DNA of 32,033 nucleotides from a bacterium (GCA_025362415.1 JANYGM010000280.1:1-32033); one strand, 5' to 3'. Shown: positions 1 through 7,882, counted from the first letter of the stretch. Made by a program: numbers and translations. Notes: generated from the sequence alone by a model not told the origin.

Positions 1-133
1 TCTTTTTTATTAGTGGTCTGTACCGTAGTGGAACGAAGGTCTGACCACTAATAAAAAAGAGTAAGTTCGTTTTAAAAAGAATTATGGTCAGACCTTCATT
101 GCATTACGGTACAGACCATAATTTTTTTAAAAC
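1..133. repeat. Paired inverted hairpin repeat (BIME-like)
   Basis: Two hairpins lie side by side. The first has a perfect 18-bp stem (1-18 with 43-60). The second has a 20-bp stem with one bulged base (69-89 with 114-133). The 32-nt core of the first (15-46) is the reverse complement of the core of the second (86-117) with three mismatches, so the same unit occurs twice head to head. The A/T-rich outer stems differ. This matches the architecture of bacterial interspersed mosaic elements built from REP-like units. No ORF is present. Confidence 0.75.
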
Positions 134-186
134 TGTGTACGATAGCAAATGATAGAAACAATTATTATAACAATATCAAAAAATAT

Positions 187-212
187 ACCAAAATTTCCAA
201 ATAAATTTTGGT
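187..212 (-). terminator. Possible terminator of the minus-strand lipoprotein gene
   Basis: A 10-bp perfect stem (ACCAAAATTT at 187-196 with AAATTTTGGT at 203-212) has a 6-nt loop. Read on the minus strand it is followed by a T-rich tract. It lies about 100 nt past the stop codon at 308. The rest of 134-307 shows nothing beyond the short GC-rich repeat at 281-306. Confidence 0.4.
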
Positions 213-280
213 AGTTCCTCAATTCCTTGTGCTACACTAGAGAACTTTAAATACATTTGCTAATTTTCTGCTAATGTATT

Positions 281-306
281 GCTCCTCTTTGGGGCTGGGG
301 CTATAT
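281..306. repeat. Short GC-rich intergenic repeat
   Basis: This is a degenerate copy of the AGCCCC(T/A)A(A)CCCC element also seen at 4077-4123, 4192-4227 and 13824-13858. Here it directly follows the stop codon of the neighbouring minus-strand gene. Confidence 0.5.
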
Positions 307-307
307 T

Positions 308-1966
308 TTAAAACTCAAAAACCTCTTCTACGTCCCAATTTTCACGTATAGAAATTTCTTTATTGAAGAAAATAATTTGTTCGTGAGGTATGCCTTTCTG
401 ATAATCCCCACCGTCCCAACGACCATTTTTATTGCTATCCAAAATCACTCTCAAACGGTATTTTCCTCGCTCCAAATACTCTAATTTGATGTTTTTAGGA
501 TTTATCTCTTCTCTAATCACTTGATTTGCCTCACTTAATAACTGCAAAATATAGTTTGTTGTTTTTGTGTCTTTTGGTTTTAAAGTAAGTTTGAGAGAAC
601 CAAATTTTAGTGGATCTTTGACAGATAAACGCAAGTTTTGGGTTTTCAATGTTTCATTTTCCACGCTCACAAATGCACTAGAATCAATTTTTATGTTGAT
701 ATTTTGAAAAATAATTTTTTTCTTAATTTTCAGTTGCGTTTTTTGCTTATTCCATTCAAAATCTGTACTTTTTTCAATTAAAGGAGAAACATTGACTGTA
801 TCTTTATTTTTGAGATAAGAAAGTGCTTTTTCATTAAAATCTTTGACAGGTTTAGAAAAATTAAACTCCAAACCAAAATCATTTTGTATGCTTTGTCCAT
901 CACTAGGCGTAGTTTTCAACGTAAAAGGAGCATTTTTATTACTTTTTTTGCTAAAAACAATCTTAATATTTTCTTTCATACTATTTCCTGCAGAATCTTG
1001 CGCCACAACACGCAAAGGAATAGAATCATAGTATTTTTGTGGATTAAAAAACTTGATTTCTTTGCCATTTGAAGAAAGAATATAAGTTATTTTGTCATTA
1101 TCAGCAATATTGATGCCTTCAATATCCAATGTTTTCAGTCCTTCATTAAGTTCTAAAATAAAACTATTTTCTGTGTTGCTGGCACGCTTACGCATTATTT
1201 TTGGTAAAATATGGTCTTCCCTACCTAAAAAAAGTTGCACACTATCTTTATTTTGTATGAGATTTATGGAAGAAGTCAGAAAACCAATTCTTTCTTTTTC
1301 AGCATTATAAAAATTATTACTATTTTCATCAGAAAGTGCAAAAATCTTATATTTTCCTTTCCTAATATTTTCAAAGTTAAAACTTCCATTATCTTCCATT
1401 TGGGTAATATAATATGGAATATCTTTATCAACTTTCAATGTGTCATCTTCTTGGTAAAGTGCAATTATTGCTTTTGTTGGAGATTTTCCGCTTATCACGT
1501 CCTGCACTTGCCCACGTACATACAAGGAATCAATTTTACTACCTGTACTAAATGTTACTTTTGCATTTTTTGCAACATTTCCTTCCGTTATATCCTTAAT
1601 TGCTTTCCTGAAATTGAGTGTGTAAGTAGTATTTGGCTCTAAATCTTTCTCAAAAATAATGCTAATACTTGTCTTATTTTCGTTTGATTTGTACAAACTT
1701 TTGGGCGTAGGCGTGATAATCAGCTCTTTTTGGAGGTTTTCTAACTTTACCCACTCATCAAATTGTAGTGTAATCTCTTTTTTGGTAAAATTAAGGCTTT
1801 TATTTGCAGGTGTAGATGACAAAAGACGTGGCGGAAGGCTATCTTTTTTGCCTCCAGTCAGTCCGCCTGGATTAGCACAATTTTGCAACAAAAACATCAC
1901 CAAAACACTCAAAAACAATGTTTTGGTGATTAAATAAGGCATTACATTTTTTATCTTTTTATTCAT
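308..1966 (-). CDS. Big_5 (SbsA Ig-like) domain lipoprotein
   Basis: A 552-residue exported lipoprotein of unknown exact role. The chosen start (MNKKIKNV) gives a hydrophobic signal with lipobox LLQNC, followed by CANPGG, GGKKDSLPP and a TPANKSLNF stretch. That is the usual beginning of Bacteroidota proteins with an N-terminal Big_5 Ig-like domain (about residues 30-140). The remainder looks all-beta. The open frame extends 19 codons upstream to 2023, but a TAnnTTTG promoter box at 2000-2007 lies inside that extension, so 1966 is preferred. Family members are usually large periplasmic or outer-membrane lipoproteins of about 500-600 residues, so the length fits. It stands alone at the left edge. 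Confidence 0.8.
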   Translation of the reverse strand: MNKKIKNVMPYLITKTLFLSVLVMFLLQNCANPGGLTGGKKDSLPPRLLSSTPANKSLNFTKKEITLQFDEWVKLENLQKELIITPTPKSLYKSNENKTSISIIFEKDLEPNTTYTLNFRKAIKDITEGNVAKNAKVTFSTGSKIDSLYVRGQVQDVISGKSPTKAIIALYQEDDTLKVDKDIPYYITQMEDNGSFNFENIRKGKYKIFALSDENSNNFYNAEKERIGFLTSSINLIQNKDSVQLFLGREDHILPKIMRKRASNTENSFILELNEGLKTLDIEGINIADNDKITYILSSNGKEIKFFNPQKYYDSIPLRVVAQDSAGNSMKENIKIVFSKKSNKNAPFTLKTTPSDGQSIQNDFGLEFNFSKPVKDFNEKALSYLKNKDTVNVSPLIEKSTDFEWNKQKTQLKIKKKIIFQNINIKIDSSAFVSVENETLKTQNLRLSVKDPLKFGSLKLTLKPKDTKTTNYILQLLSEANQVIREEINPKNIKLEYLERGKYRLRVILDSNKNGRWDGGDYQKGIPHEQIIFFNKEISIRENWDVEEVFEF

Positions 1967-1999
1967 TTTGAGAATACTAATGTTTGTATGATTTAATTG

Positions 2000-2007
2000 C
2001 AAAAATA
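2000..2007 (-). promoter_or_regulatory. Bacteroidota -7 box (TATTTTTG)
   Basis: Read on the minus strand this matches TAnnTTTG. Transcription would start near 1993 and give a leader of about 27 nt to the ATG at 1966. This box is what decides the start of the lipoprotein gene. Confidence 0.5.
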
Positions 2008-2038
2008 CAATATTTTTACACAACGCATAGGAAAATAA

Positions 2039-2075
2039 AAAACAGCAACTAATTAAAGTTGCTGTTTTCTGTTTC
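2039..2075 (-). terminator. Intrinsic terminator after the outer-membrane barrel gene
   Basis: A 12-bp perfect stem (2039-2050 with 2057-2068, AACAGCAACT/AGTTGCTGTT) has a 6-nt loop. It is flanked by A-rich and T-rich tracts, so it could work on both strands. It follows the stop of the gene at 2107. Confidence 0.7.
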
Positions 2076-2106
2076 CTAAAAATTGAATAGGTTGTTGAAC
2101 ATCTAA

Positions 2107-2901
2107 TTATAAGTTAATCATCACACCAAAATTAAGCCCTATGCTACCAAATGGCAATACAGGAGTAATCTCTTTTCTTGGAGAGGAAGATGGTGATGAT
2201 GCTGTATTATCCACTTCTACTGAATAGGTTGTTTCTCTATCTTTTACAGAAGAACCTGCTAAAACATCTATACCATTACTAGTAAATTTTGTAATAACTG
2301 CTTTTGTAGGACGGTAAGACATAGCTGTATAGGCAATTTCTCCATATAGAGAAATTTTCTGATTTACTGCGAAATTTATGCCCATAGCACCTTTAAAACC
2401 TAATGCTATGCCACCAGTTGTTTTTCTTTCTAGTACATAGATAGATCCAGCAGTACCAGTAATCACGTCTGTAACAGAGGCAGATGCTATCACAAGTCCA
2501 GCTTTTGCATAAGGAACCATTTTCCCTTCCATAGCAGTAGAGAGGACAATATTAGGAGTGAATGCAAACGCACTACCACTTGATTCTAGCTGACTTCTAT
2601 CATTACCCCTGTCATCTTTGACTAGGTTCTTCTTTCCTACCAAATAGGAAATATCTAAGCCCAAACCAATGTTTTTGTTGAACATATAGCCAATGCCCAG
2701 TTCTCCATTAAAGCCTGTTCCATAAGAACCATTTGTGTTAAATTCAGTATTTGGGTCTTTTGAATTGCTACCATCACTTATTCTCTGTGAGCCAGAAGGC
2801 AAGGCATAACCCAAACCTGCACGTACAAAAAGTTTTTGTGCTGATGCTGTACCAGCCGACAAGCCAAGAGCCATTACGAGAGTAAAAAATGTTTTTTTCA
2901 T
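2107..2901 (-). CDS. Outer-membrane beta-barrel protein (porin-like)
   Basis: A 264-residue protein with a clear signal peptide (MKKTFFTLVMALGLSAGTASA, cleavage after ASA). The mature part has amphipathic strands rich in Gly and aromatic residues: FVRAGLGYALPSG at the N-terminus, GFNGELGIGYMFNKNIGLG in the middle, and a C-terminal strand GSIGLNFGVMINL. This is the pattern of small OmpW/OprF-like barrels in Bacteroidota, although the last residue is Leu rather than Phe. The gene is monocistronic, with a terminator right behind it and a 66-nt gap to the gene upstream. Substrate is unknown. Confidence 0.8.
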   Translation of the reverse strand: MKKTFFTLVMALGLSAGTASAQKLFVRAGLGYALPSGSQRISDGSNSKDPNTEFNTNGSYGTGFNGELGIGYMFNKNIGLGLDISYLVGKKNLVKDDRGNDRSQLESSGSAFAFTPNIVLSTAMEGKMVPYAKAGLVIASASVTDVITGTAGSIYVLERKTTGGIALGFKGAMGINFAVNQKISLYGEIAYTAMSYRPTKAVITKFTSNGIDVLAGSSVKDRETTYSVEVDNTASSPSSSPRKEITPVLPFGSIGLNFGVMINL

Positions 2902-2967
2902 TTGATTTTTTTGTTTAGAATGTAATTTATTAACAATTCAAGCAATGTTCAAAGACCGTGCCATCTT

Positions 2968-4050
2968 TTATTTTTCTGCTGCTTTTTCTCCACAACAAGC
3001 GCAAAAAGGCAAATGAGAGAAGTTTTTGTTGCCACATTTTGGGCAGTTACTAAATAGCCCTAAACCACAATACCTGCAAAAATCAGTTACAAGTTGATAA
3101 ACCTCATTTTCTTTCTTTTTGGTTGGAATAGCCCAGTTTTTGATAAGAAAATCTTTGCCACAAGAAGGGCAAAAGTGGTTTTCTAAGGCTTTTTCTGCGA
3201 CTTCAATTTGTACGTTTTTAGCACGTTCTTGTGTAGAAATATTGAGTTCTGCACGTTTTTCTTCCAAAAACTGCTGAATTTTTTTGATAGCATAATAACC
3301 AAGTCCAGCAGAAAGGATAACGCCTACCACAGCACGTACATAACCGCCGTAGTGTGGCAAATAAGGCACTAATCCAATGAAAAACGCATACACTGAAAAC
3401 AAAGAAAAGCCTAAAAACAATGGTGCAAACTTATGTCTTCTATAACGTACAAAGAAAAAGATGCCTAACGCAAGTATAGGAGCAACAAAAAGCAATCTGA
3501 TTAAAAAAACTTTGAGTTCGTAGCTTTTTAGTTCCACATAATATTTATCTTCTGCGGATTGTTGCTCTTTGGTGATTAGTTGCTGAACAGCAAAGATTTT
3601 TTTGTTAATTACGTCTATTTCTGCTTGTCTGGCGTTTAGTTGTGTGCGCCAATCTTGTTCAATTTTAGAAAGTTCATCTAATTTTTTGACTCTTGAAGTA
3701 ACTTCTTCGTCTTTGTCTGGTGAGCCTAAGGTTTTGCGTGTTTCCACCCAATTATCAAATGATTTTTTTTCATCATTATAATTTTGTTGTGCTGTTGAGA
3801 TGGTATTTTCCACAGAACTTTTCTTTGTAACTACATTTGCCATCTCAATATTGAGCTTTTCTGTGTCTTTATTGAGGTTTGCCATTATGGCAGCATTTTC
3901 AAAATCTTTTTGCTCTGGTCTTCTGGTAGAAGTATCAAGGTCATCAATAATTCTGTTTGCCAACATTATCAGAAACCACGCCAAAATGATAGCAATAGCA
4001 TATTTGATGATGCTTGAAGTTGTTTCTAGTTTTTTACTGTTTAGTTCCAT
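2968..4050 (-). CDS. Coiled-coil membrane protein with C-terminal zinc ribbons
   Basis: A 360-residue protein I cannot assign to a named family. In order it has a TM helix near residues 14-32 (YAIAIILAWFLIMLANRI), a long charged coiled coil (about 45-175), further TM helices about 180-255 (VFLIRLLFVAPILALGIFFFV and two more), a second short coiled coil and a C-terminal cysteine-rich part. The cysteine pairs are CPSCGKDF, CRYCGLGLFSNCPKCG and CACCGE, consistent with two zinc-ribbon knuckles. It is likely an inner-membrane scaffold or sensor with cytosolic zinc ribbons. It shares the strand of its neighbours, but the spacing and repeats suggest separate units. Confidence 0.65.
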   Translation of the reverse strand: MELNSKKLETTSSIIKYAIAIILAWFLIMLANRIIDDLDTSTRRPEQKDFENAAIMANLNKDTEKLNIEMANVVTKKSSVENTISTAQQNYNDEKKSFDNWVETRKTLGSPDKDEEVTSRVKKLDELSKIEQDWRTQLNARQAEIDVINKKIFAVQQLITKEQQSAEDKYYVELKSYELKVFLIRLLFVAPILALGIFFFVRYRRHKFAPLFLGFSLFSVYAFFIGLVPYLPHYGGYVRAVVGVILSAGLGYYAIKKIQQFLEEKRAELNISTQERAKNVQIEVAEKALENHFCPSCGKDFLIKNWAIPTKKKENEVYQLVTDFCRYCGLGLFSNCPKCGNKNFSHLPFCACCGEKAAEK

Positions 4051-4076
4051 TGGATTAGTTGTTTTTTACAGGTGTA

Positions 4077-4123
4077 GCCCCTAAATCCCCAAAGAGGACT
4101 TTAAACGCATTAAGGGGACTTTG
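4077..4123. repeat. Short GC-rich palindromic repeat
   Basis: A copy of the AGCCCCTAAATCCCC...AAGGGGACTTT element, common in intergenic spaces of this window. It occupies the gap between the zinc-ribbon gene and the methyltransferase gene. The rest of 4051-4188 shows nothing else. Confidence 0.5.
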
Positions 4124-4188
4124 GATACTTTTTTGAATAGTTTTTATTTTTGAAATAATGTACTTGTATTTACTCCCCTTGCGCTACG

Positions 4189-5145
4189 CTAGGGGTTGGG
4201 GGCTATTTTGGGGTTGGGGGCTATTTTCAGCACATAAATCAAACTAGAATAATTATCATTTCCTGCTTTAAGATTTGATACCAAACCACGCCAAAAAGCC
4301 TTTATTTTGTTCAGAAAGCTACTTTTATTGTTGTCTTTATACTCCATACTTAGCATACTGATATAAAAAGCATCATATTTCATTGGTAAAATCTTCTCCA
4401 AAGTAATATTATGCCTTTCAAAAAGCTGTTTTAGCGTACTTTTAGAAAAATGGTACAAATGTCTTGGCACATCATAAGCCGCCCAAAAACGTCCAAAAAA
4501 CTTCGCATCATCACTTTCTAAGTTCGGAACAGCAATAATGAGCCTTCCATTAGGTTTTAGGAGGCTTTTCAGATGCAAAATGGTTTTGTCTAACTCGTGA
4601 ATATGCTCCAAAACGTGCCAAAGCGTGATAATATCATACCTTTTTTCTGTTTTTATCTCAAAAACATCAGCAAAAATAGTTGTATTATTATTTTGATTAG
4701 AAAGCGTTTTTATGGCAATATTTCTAGCTTCTGTATCAGTTTCTACGCCTTCAATATTCCAATTATTTTGGGCGCACACCTCCAAAAAAGCACCTACGCC
4801 ACAACCCATATCTAGCAAATATTTTTCATTATTTTGCTGATTATTTTGCGTTGAAAATTCATTGATAATATTAAGTTTTCGTGCTAATGCACGCTCACGC
4901 ACATAATAATAAATTTTGCTAATAATGCCTTTCTGCTCGTTTGAGTGAGAAATATAATTACCAGACTGATAATATTTGACAATTCCTTCTGCGGTTGGAC
5001 GTGGACTTGTAAACACAAAATTACAGGCATCACAACGCAAAAGGTTAAATTTTTGTGCTGTGTGAGCAGTATTGTCTTCACACACCAAAAACGGACTAAA
5101 TTTTGCCTCTTTACAAACAGGACAATTTGAAACTTCTTCTAACAT
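4189..5145 (-). CDS. Zinc-finger class I SAM-dependent methyltransferase
   Basis: A 318-residue protein with an N-terminal CPVC...CDAC zinc-binding pair (residues 8-40). A Methyltransf_23-type Rossmann domain follows: motif I LLDMGCGVGAF, then DIITLWHVLEHI and LLKPNGRLIIAVPN. The FFGRFWAAYDVPRHLYHFSKSTL stretch is typical of the family that modifies sugars, lipids or small molecules in cell-surface gene clusters. The substrate is unknown. The last residues (KIAPNPKIAPNP) are encoded by two tandem copies of an 18-nt repeat that also supplies the TAG stop, so the natural C-terminus was probably slightly different. The ATG at 5145 precedes MLEEVSNCPVC and fits the family. Confidence 0.85.
   Translation of the reverse strand: MLEEVSNCPVCKEAKFSPFLVCEDNTAHTAQKFNLLRCDACNFVFTSPRPTAEGIVKYYQSGNYISHSNEQKGIISKIYYYVRERALARKLNIINEFSTQNNQQNNEKYLLDMGCGVGAFLEVCAQNNWNIEGVETDTEARNIAIKTLSNQNNNTTIFADVFEIKTEKRYDIITLWHVLEHIHELDKTILHLKSLLKPNGRLIIAVPNLESDDAKFFGRFWAAYDVPRHLYHFSKSTLKQLFERHNITLEKILPMKYDAFYISMLSMEYKDNNKSSFLNKIKAFWRGLVSNLKAGNDNYSSLIYVLKIAPNPKIAPNP
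4192..4227. repeat. Two tandem 18-nt GC-rich units inside the methyltransferase C-terminus
   Basis: The unit GGGGTTGGGGGCTATTTT occurs at 4192-4209 and again at 4210-4227. On the minus strand each unit encodes KIAPNP. The flanking repeat sequence provides the stop codon. Confidence 0.8.
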
Positions 5146-5323
5146 TTATTTTTTATTTTTACCACCAAGAAACAACCTACTCCTTACCACAAACCTACTC
5201 AAACTAAACGTAGTATCAAAATAAATCAGTATGGATAATACTAACTAATACCATAAACTATTGATTATCAATGTTTTGTAATATTATTTTGAACTATATT
5301 TGTGAATCACTTAATTTTATTTT

Positions 5324-5353
5324 TTTGAATAGCTATTTTTATTATTATATTTG
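5324..5353 (+). promoter_or_regulatory. Bacteroidota-type promoter upstream of the SDR gene
   Basis: TTTG at 5324-5327 is followed after 18 nt by TATATTTG at 5346-5353, a full match to the TTTG / TAnnTTTG consensus. The predicted start near 5360 leaves an unusually long leader of about 140 nt before the ATG at 5499. A second TATATTTG lies at 5295-5302. Nothing else is visible in 5146-5498. Confidence 0.6.
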
Positions 5354-5498
5354 CGTTAAGTTGTTGATAGGAAAAGATATGTAATATCTTGATAATCAAA
5401 AAGTACGAGTGTTATTTTTTGCAAAAACTATCAAAAAATGCTGTTGTTTATGAACTGAATCATATAAATATCACCAATAACTAAAACCGACAAAATAA

Positions 5499-6203
5499 AT
5501 GAATTTAAAAGAGGCAAAAGTCCTGATTACAGGCGCAAGTTCTGGTATAGGCTTGCAAACGGCTAAAATGCTACTTGCACAAGGTGCAAAAGTGGCTATA
5601 TGCGCTCGTAATGCAGACAAATTGCATCAAGTTGCTAAAGAAATTGGAGCTTTTGGGATTACTGCTGATGTAAGCAACGAAGATGATGTAAAACATATGA
5701 TAAATGCCATTATAAAAGAATTTGGAGGCTTTAATGTGCTGATAAATAATGCAGCTTTTGGGCATTTTGCACCACTTGTGGAGGTTTCTACGGAGAAATT
5801 TAATGAGCTTTTGGCTACAAATATCACAGGAGCAATGATGGTTGGGCGTGAGAGTGCTAAACATTTCATTGAAAATAGTTATGGAAATATTGTTAATATT
5901 TCTTCTACAGCAGGAAATGCAGGCTTTGCAAGCGGAACTGCTTATGTTGCGACCAAATTTGCGCTCAAAGGAATGACCGAATGTTGGCGTGCAGAGCTAC
6001 GCAAGCATAATATACGTGTGATGCTCGTAAACCCAAGTGAAGTACAAACCAACTTTTTGCCTAATTCTGGACGAGAGGCACGCCCAGAAAATGAAACAAA
6101 ATTAGATGCTGAAGAGATTGCACACGTTATTTTGGCTATGCTAGAAATGCGTGATAGAGGTTTTATTACGGAAGCTACCATTTTTGCCACAAATCCGCAG
6201 TAA
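5499..6203 (+). CDS. Short-chain dehydrogenase/reductase (SDR)
   Basis: A 234-residue classical SDR, a cytosolic NAD(P)-dependent oxidoreductase. The cofactor-binding TGASSGIG is at 11-18 and NNA at 83-85. The catalytic Ser is in NISS (about 135), and Tyr149 and Lys153 form YVATK. The CARN stretch after beta-2 hints at NADP preference. The length is typical of the shortest classical SDRs. The C-terminal part (PSEVQTNF, ITEATIFATNPQ) resembles the FabG-like 3-ketoacyl reductase branch, but the substrate cannot be read from the sequence. It has its own promoter and is followed by a seven-base repeat array and the promoter of the next gene. Confidence 0.85.
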   Translation: MNLKEAKVLITGASSGIGLQTAKMLLAQGAKVAICARNADKLHQVAKEIGAFGITADVSNEDDVKHMINAIIKEFGGFNVLINNAAFGHFAPLVEVSTEKFNELLATNITGAMMVGRESAKHFIENSYGNIVNISSTAGNAGFASGTAYVATKFALKGMTECWRAELRKHNIRVMLVNPSEVQTNFLPNSGREARPENETKLDAEEIAHVILAMLEMRDRGFITEATIFATNPQ

Positions 6204-6209
6204 ATTAGA

Positions 6210-6237
6210 GGTATGAAGCGTAGGTACGAAGTACGAA
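6210..6237. repeat. Seven-base tandem repeat array (GTACGAA type)
   Basis: Four imperfect heptamers (GGTATGA, AGCGTAG, GTACGAA, GTACGAA) follow the SDR stop codon. Similar arrays occur next to at least eight other genes in this window. Confidence 0.6.
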
Positions 6238-6296
6238 TTTATAAAACTTTATCTTTTGTATTTCTGTAAAACAACAAATTTTTTAAAGAAAATAAC

Positions 6297-6304
6297 TAAC
6301 TTTG
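6297..6304 (+). promoter_or_regulatory. -7 box TAACTTTG for the ferredoxin reductase gene
   Basis: Matches TAnnTTTG, with a predicted transcription start near 6311. No clear -33 TTTG is seen at the usual distance. Confidence 0.45.
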
Positions 6305-6377
6305 TGCCTTAGATATTGAATGAAAAATACAATCATTAGAAATAAACAAAAACTTGATAATCAATGTTTTGTATTCA

Positions 6378-6412
6378 TTCATAATTCACAATTTACAATT
6401 CACAATTCAAAA
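6378..6412. repeat. Seven-base tandem repeat array (TTCACAA type)
   Basis: Five consecutive heptamers (TTCATAA, TTCACAA, TTTACAA, TTCACAA, TTCAAAA) end 3 nt before the ATG at 6416. Confidence 0.75.
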
Positions 6413-6415
6413 ATA

Positions 6416-7480
6416 ATGCAATTAGAAGTTCAAAATATCATTCAACAGACAGAAAACGCTGTTGAAATTGTTTTTAATCAACCCCAAAATGCGCCACTAA
6501 GCTACAAATCTGGGCAGTTTCTCACTCTTATCATAAAAGTTGGCAAAGAAGAATTCCGCCGTTCTTATTCTATTTGTAGCTCGTATGCAACGCAACAAAG
6601 CACTATTTCGGTGCTTGTCAAGCGTGTGGAAGGGGGCAAAATCTCTAATCTTCTTAATAATTCTATCAAAAAAGGTGATTTAATTGATGTTCTTGTGCCT
6701 ACAGGCACTTTTGCACCAGAAATTTTGCCTAGTAATCAGTATTTTCTCTTTGCAGGTGGTAGTGGCATTACGCCAATGATGTCTATTTTGCAATCTGTGC
6801 TTCATACACAACCCACAAGTGAGGTATGTCTTATCTATGCAAGCAGAAATGAAGAAAATATACTTTTTAGAGAAAGATTAGAAAATTTGCAAAATGAATT
6901 TGGTAATAAACTGAAAGTTTTTCACGTATTATCTCGTCCTAGTGCTACGTGGGCAGATAATGGAGGTTTTACAGGGCGTTTGATAGCTGAAGTAGTAGAG
7001 AAAATAATGAAAGAAAATACATCAGAAAACAGAACAGAAAACCCTCTGACACTCTCTAAACAGTATTTGATGTGTGGCACTTCTGGAATGATGGAAACTA
7101 TCACGCATACTTTTGAAAAACTTGGTTTACAAGGACTTAGGAAAGAAAGTTTTGCTGTTGATTTTACACAAAAAACCGTTCCTGTGGAGTTTTCTAAGGA
7201 AAGAATTACGCAAAATATTACAGTTATTTATAATGGAAATACCTATAATTTTGACGTAAATCCTTCTCAAACTATCTTGGAGGCAGCTATGAAAAAGAAT
7301 ATTGATTTGCCTTATTCTTGCCAAAGTGGGCTTTGTACTGCTTGCTTGGGCAAATGTACGCAAGGAGCTATCAAAAATATGGAAACAGACGCACTCACAG
7401 ACAAAGAAATTGCAGAAGGCTACGTTTTGACGTGTTCTGCGCACCCAATTAGTACGGGAGTAGTCATTGAAATTGATTAG
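6416..7480 (+). CDS. Ferredoxin-containing NAD(P)H oxidoreductase (PaaE-like)
   Basis: A 354-residue one-polypeptide electron-transfer reductase. The FAD domain has RRSYSICS at 48-55, and the NAD(P) domain has AGGSGITP at 113-120 and CGTSGM at 220-225. The C-terminal plant-type 2Fe-2S domain carries Cys302, Cys307, Cys310 and Cys340 in the C-x4-C-x2-C-x29-C arrangement. The domain order matches PaaE/HmpX-type reductases, which pass electrons from NAD(P)H to an oxygenase. No partner oxygenase is adjacent. The open frame reaches back to an ATG at 6320, but those 32 codons are mostly a seven-base repeat array. The family normally starts with MQLEVQNI, so 6416 is preferred. Confidence 0.87.
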   Translation: MQLEVQNIIQQTENAVEIVFNQPQNAPLSYKSGQFLTLIIKVGKEEFRRSYSICSSYATQQSTISVLVKRVEGGKISNLLNNSIKKGDLIDVLVPTGTFAPEILPSNQYFLFAGGSGITPMMSILQSVLHTQPTSEVCLIYASRNEENILFRERLENLQNEFGNKLKVFHVLSRPSATWADNGGFTGRLIAEVVEKIMKENTSENRTENPLTLSKQYLMCGTSGMMETITHTFEKLGLQGLRKESFAVDFTQKTVPVEFSKERITQNITVIYNGNTYNFDVNPSQTILEAAMKKNIDLPYSCQSGLCTACLGKCTQGAIKNMETDALTDKEIAEGYVLTCSAHPISTGVVIEID

Positions 7481-7495
7481 ATAATTTTTAGTTTT

Positions 7496-7525
7496 TTCCA
7501 AATCTTTAAGATTTGGAATTTTTTT
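7496..7525 (+). terminator. Intrinsic terminator of the ferredoxin reductase gene
   Basis: A perfect palindrome TTCCAAATC-TTTAA-GATTTGGAA at 7496-7518 is followed by seven T residues. It lies 15 nt after the stop codon and is preceded by a T-run, so it may be bidirectional. Confidence 0.85.
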
Positions 7526-7575
7526 AGGTTTAATTCATTGAATTTTCTGCAAAAATAAAAAACTTTGGACAAATA

Positions 7576-7698
7576 TAGGACTTACACAAAACCTATTAAA
7601 AACCACCCCTAACCCCTCCTAAAAAGGAGGGGGACAAACTCCTCTCCTTCCTAAGGAGGGGTTGGGGGTGGTTATAGAACTTTTTTACATAAGTCCTA
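7576..7698. mobile_element. Full-length 123-bp MITE, copy 1
   Basis: The ends are inverted repeats starting TAGGACTTAC and finishing ATAAGTCCTA. Inside is a GC-rich core (7603-7671) running from CCACCCCTAACCCCTCC to GAGGGGTTGGGGGTGG. The flanking bases AAATA at 7571-7575 and AAATA at 7699-7703 form a 5-bp direct duplication. A near-identical copy in the opposite orientation lies at 23091-23214. There is no coding capacity, so a transposase elsewhere must have moved it. Confidence 0.85.
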
Positions 7699-7741
7699 AA
7701 ATAATAAGGCAAAGAAGTATATTTATATAGTTTTATTTTTT

Positions 7742-7749
7742 TATATTTG
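7742..7749 (+). promoter_or_regulatory. Candidate -7 box TATATTTG
   Basis: A consensus match upstream of the large transporter-like gene, but the leader would be about 125 nt and no -33 TTTG is seen. Apart from this box and the MITE, 7526-7882 shows only A/T-rich sequence. Confidence 0.3.
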
Positions 7750-7882
7750 ATAAAAATATAAAATTTGATAAAATTTTACAAAAAATAAATGTAAATTTAG
7801 CACACTTTTAAAACTATATCAAACCTTGTGTTAGTTCACAGTGTTAGTTCACAACTGAAAACTAATCTAAATCACTTATCTT

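Noticed and set aside
1235-1642. 135-codon plus-strand ORF inside the lipoprotein gene
   Set aside because: It is antisense to a well-supported gene and rich in Cys/Phe/Ile as expected of a shadow frame.
6378-6412. Iterons of a replication origin
   Set aside because: Similar arrays occur in many unrelated intergenic places; there is no dnaA/repA or AT-rich unwinding context.
6320-6415. N-terminal 32 codons of the ferredoxin reductase frame
   Set aside because: They are mostly seven-base repeat translation, and the family start is at 6416.
7576-7698. Simple intrinsic terminator instead of a MITE
   Set aside because: A near-identical inverted copy with its own 5-bp flanking duplication at 23091-23214 shows that it is a mobile unit, although its hairpin could also terminate transcription.
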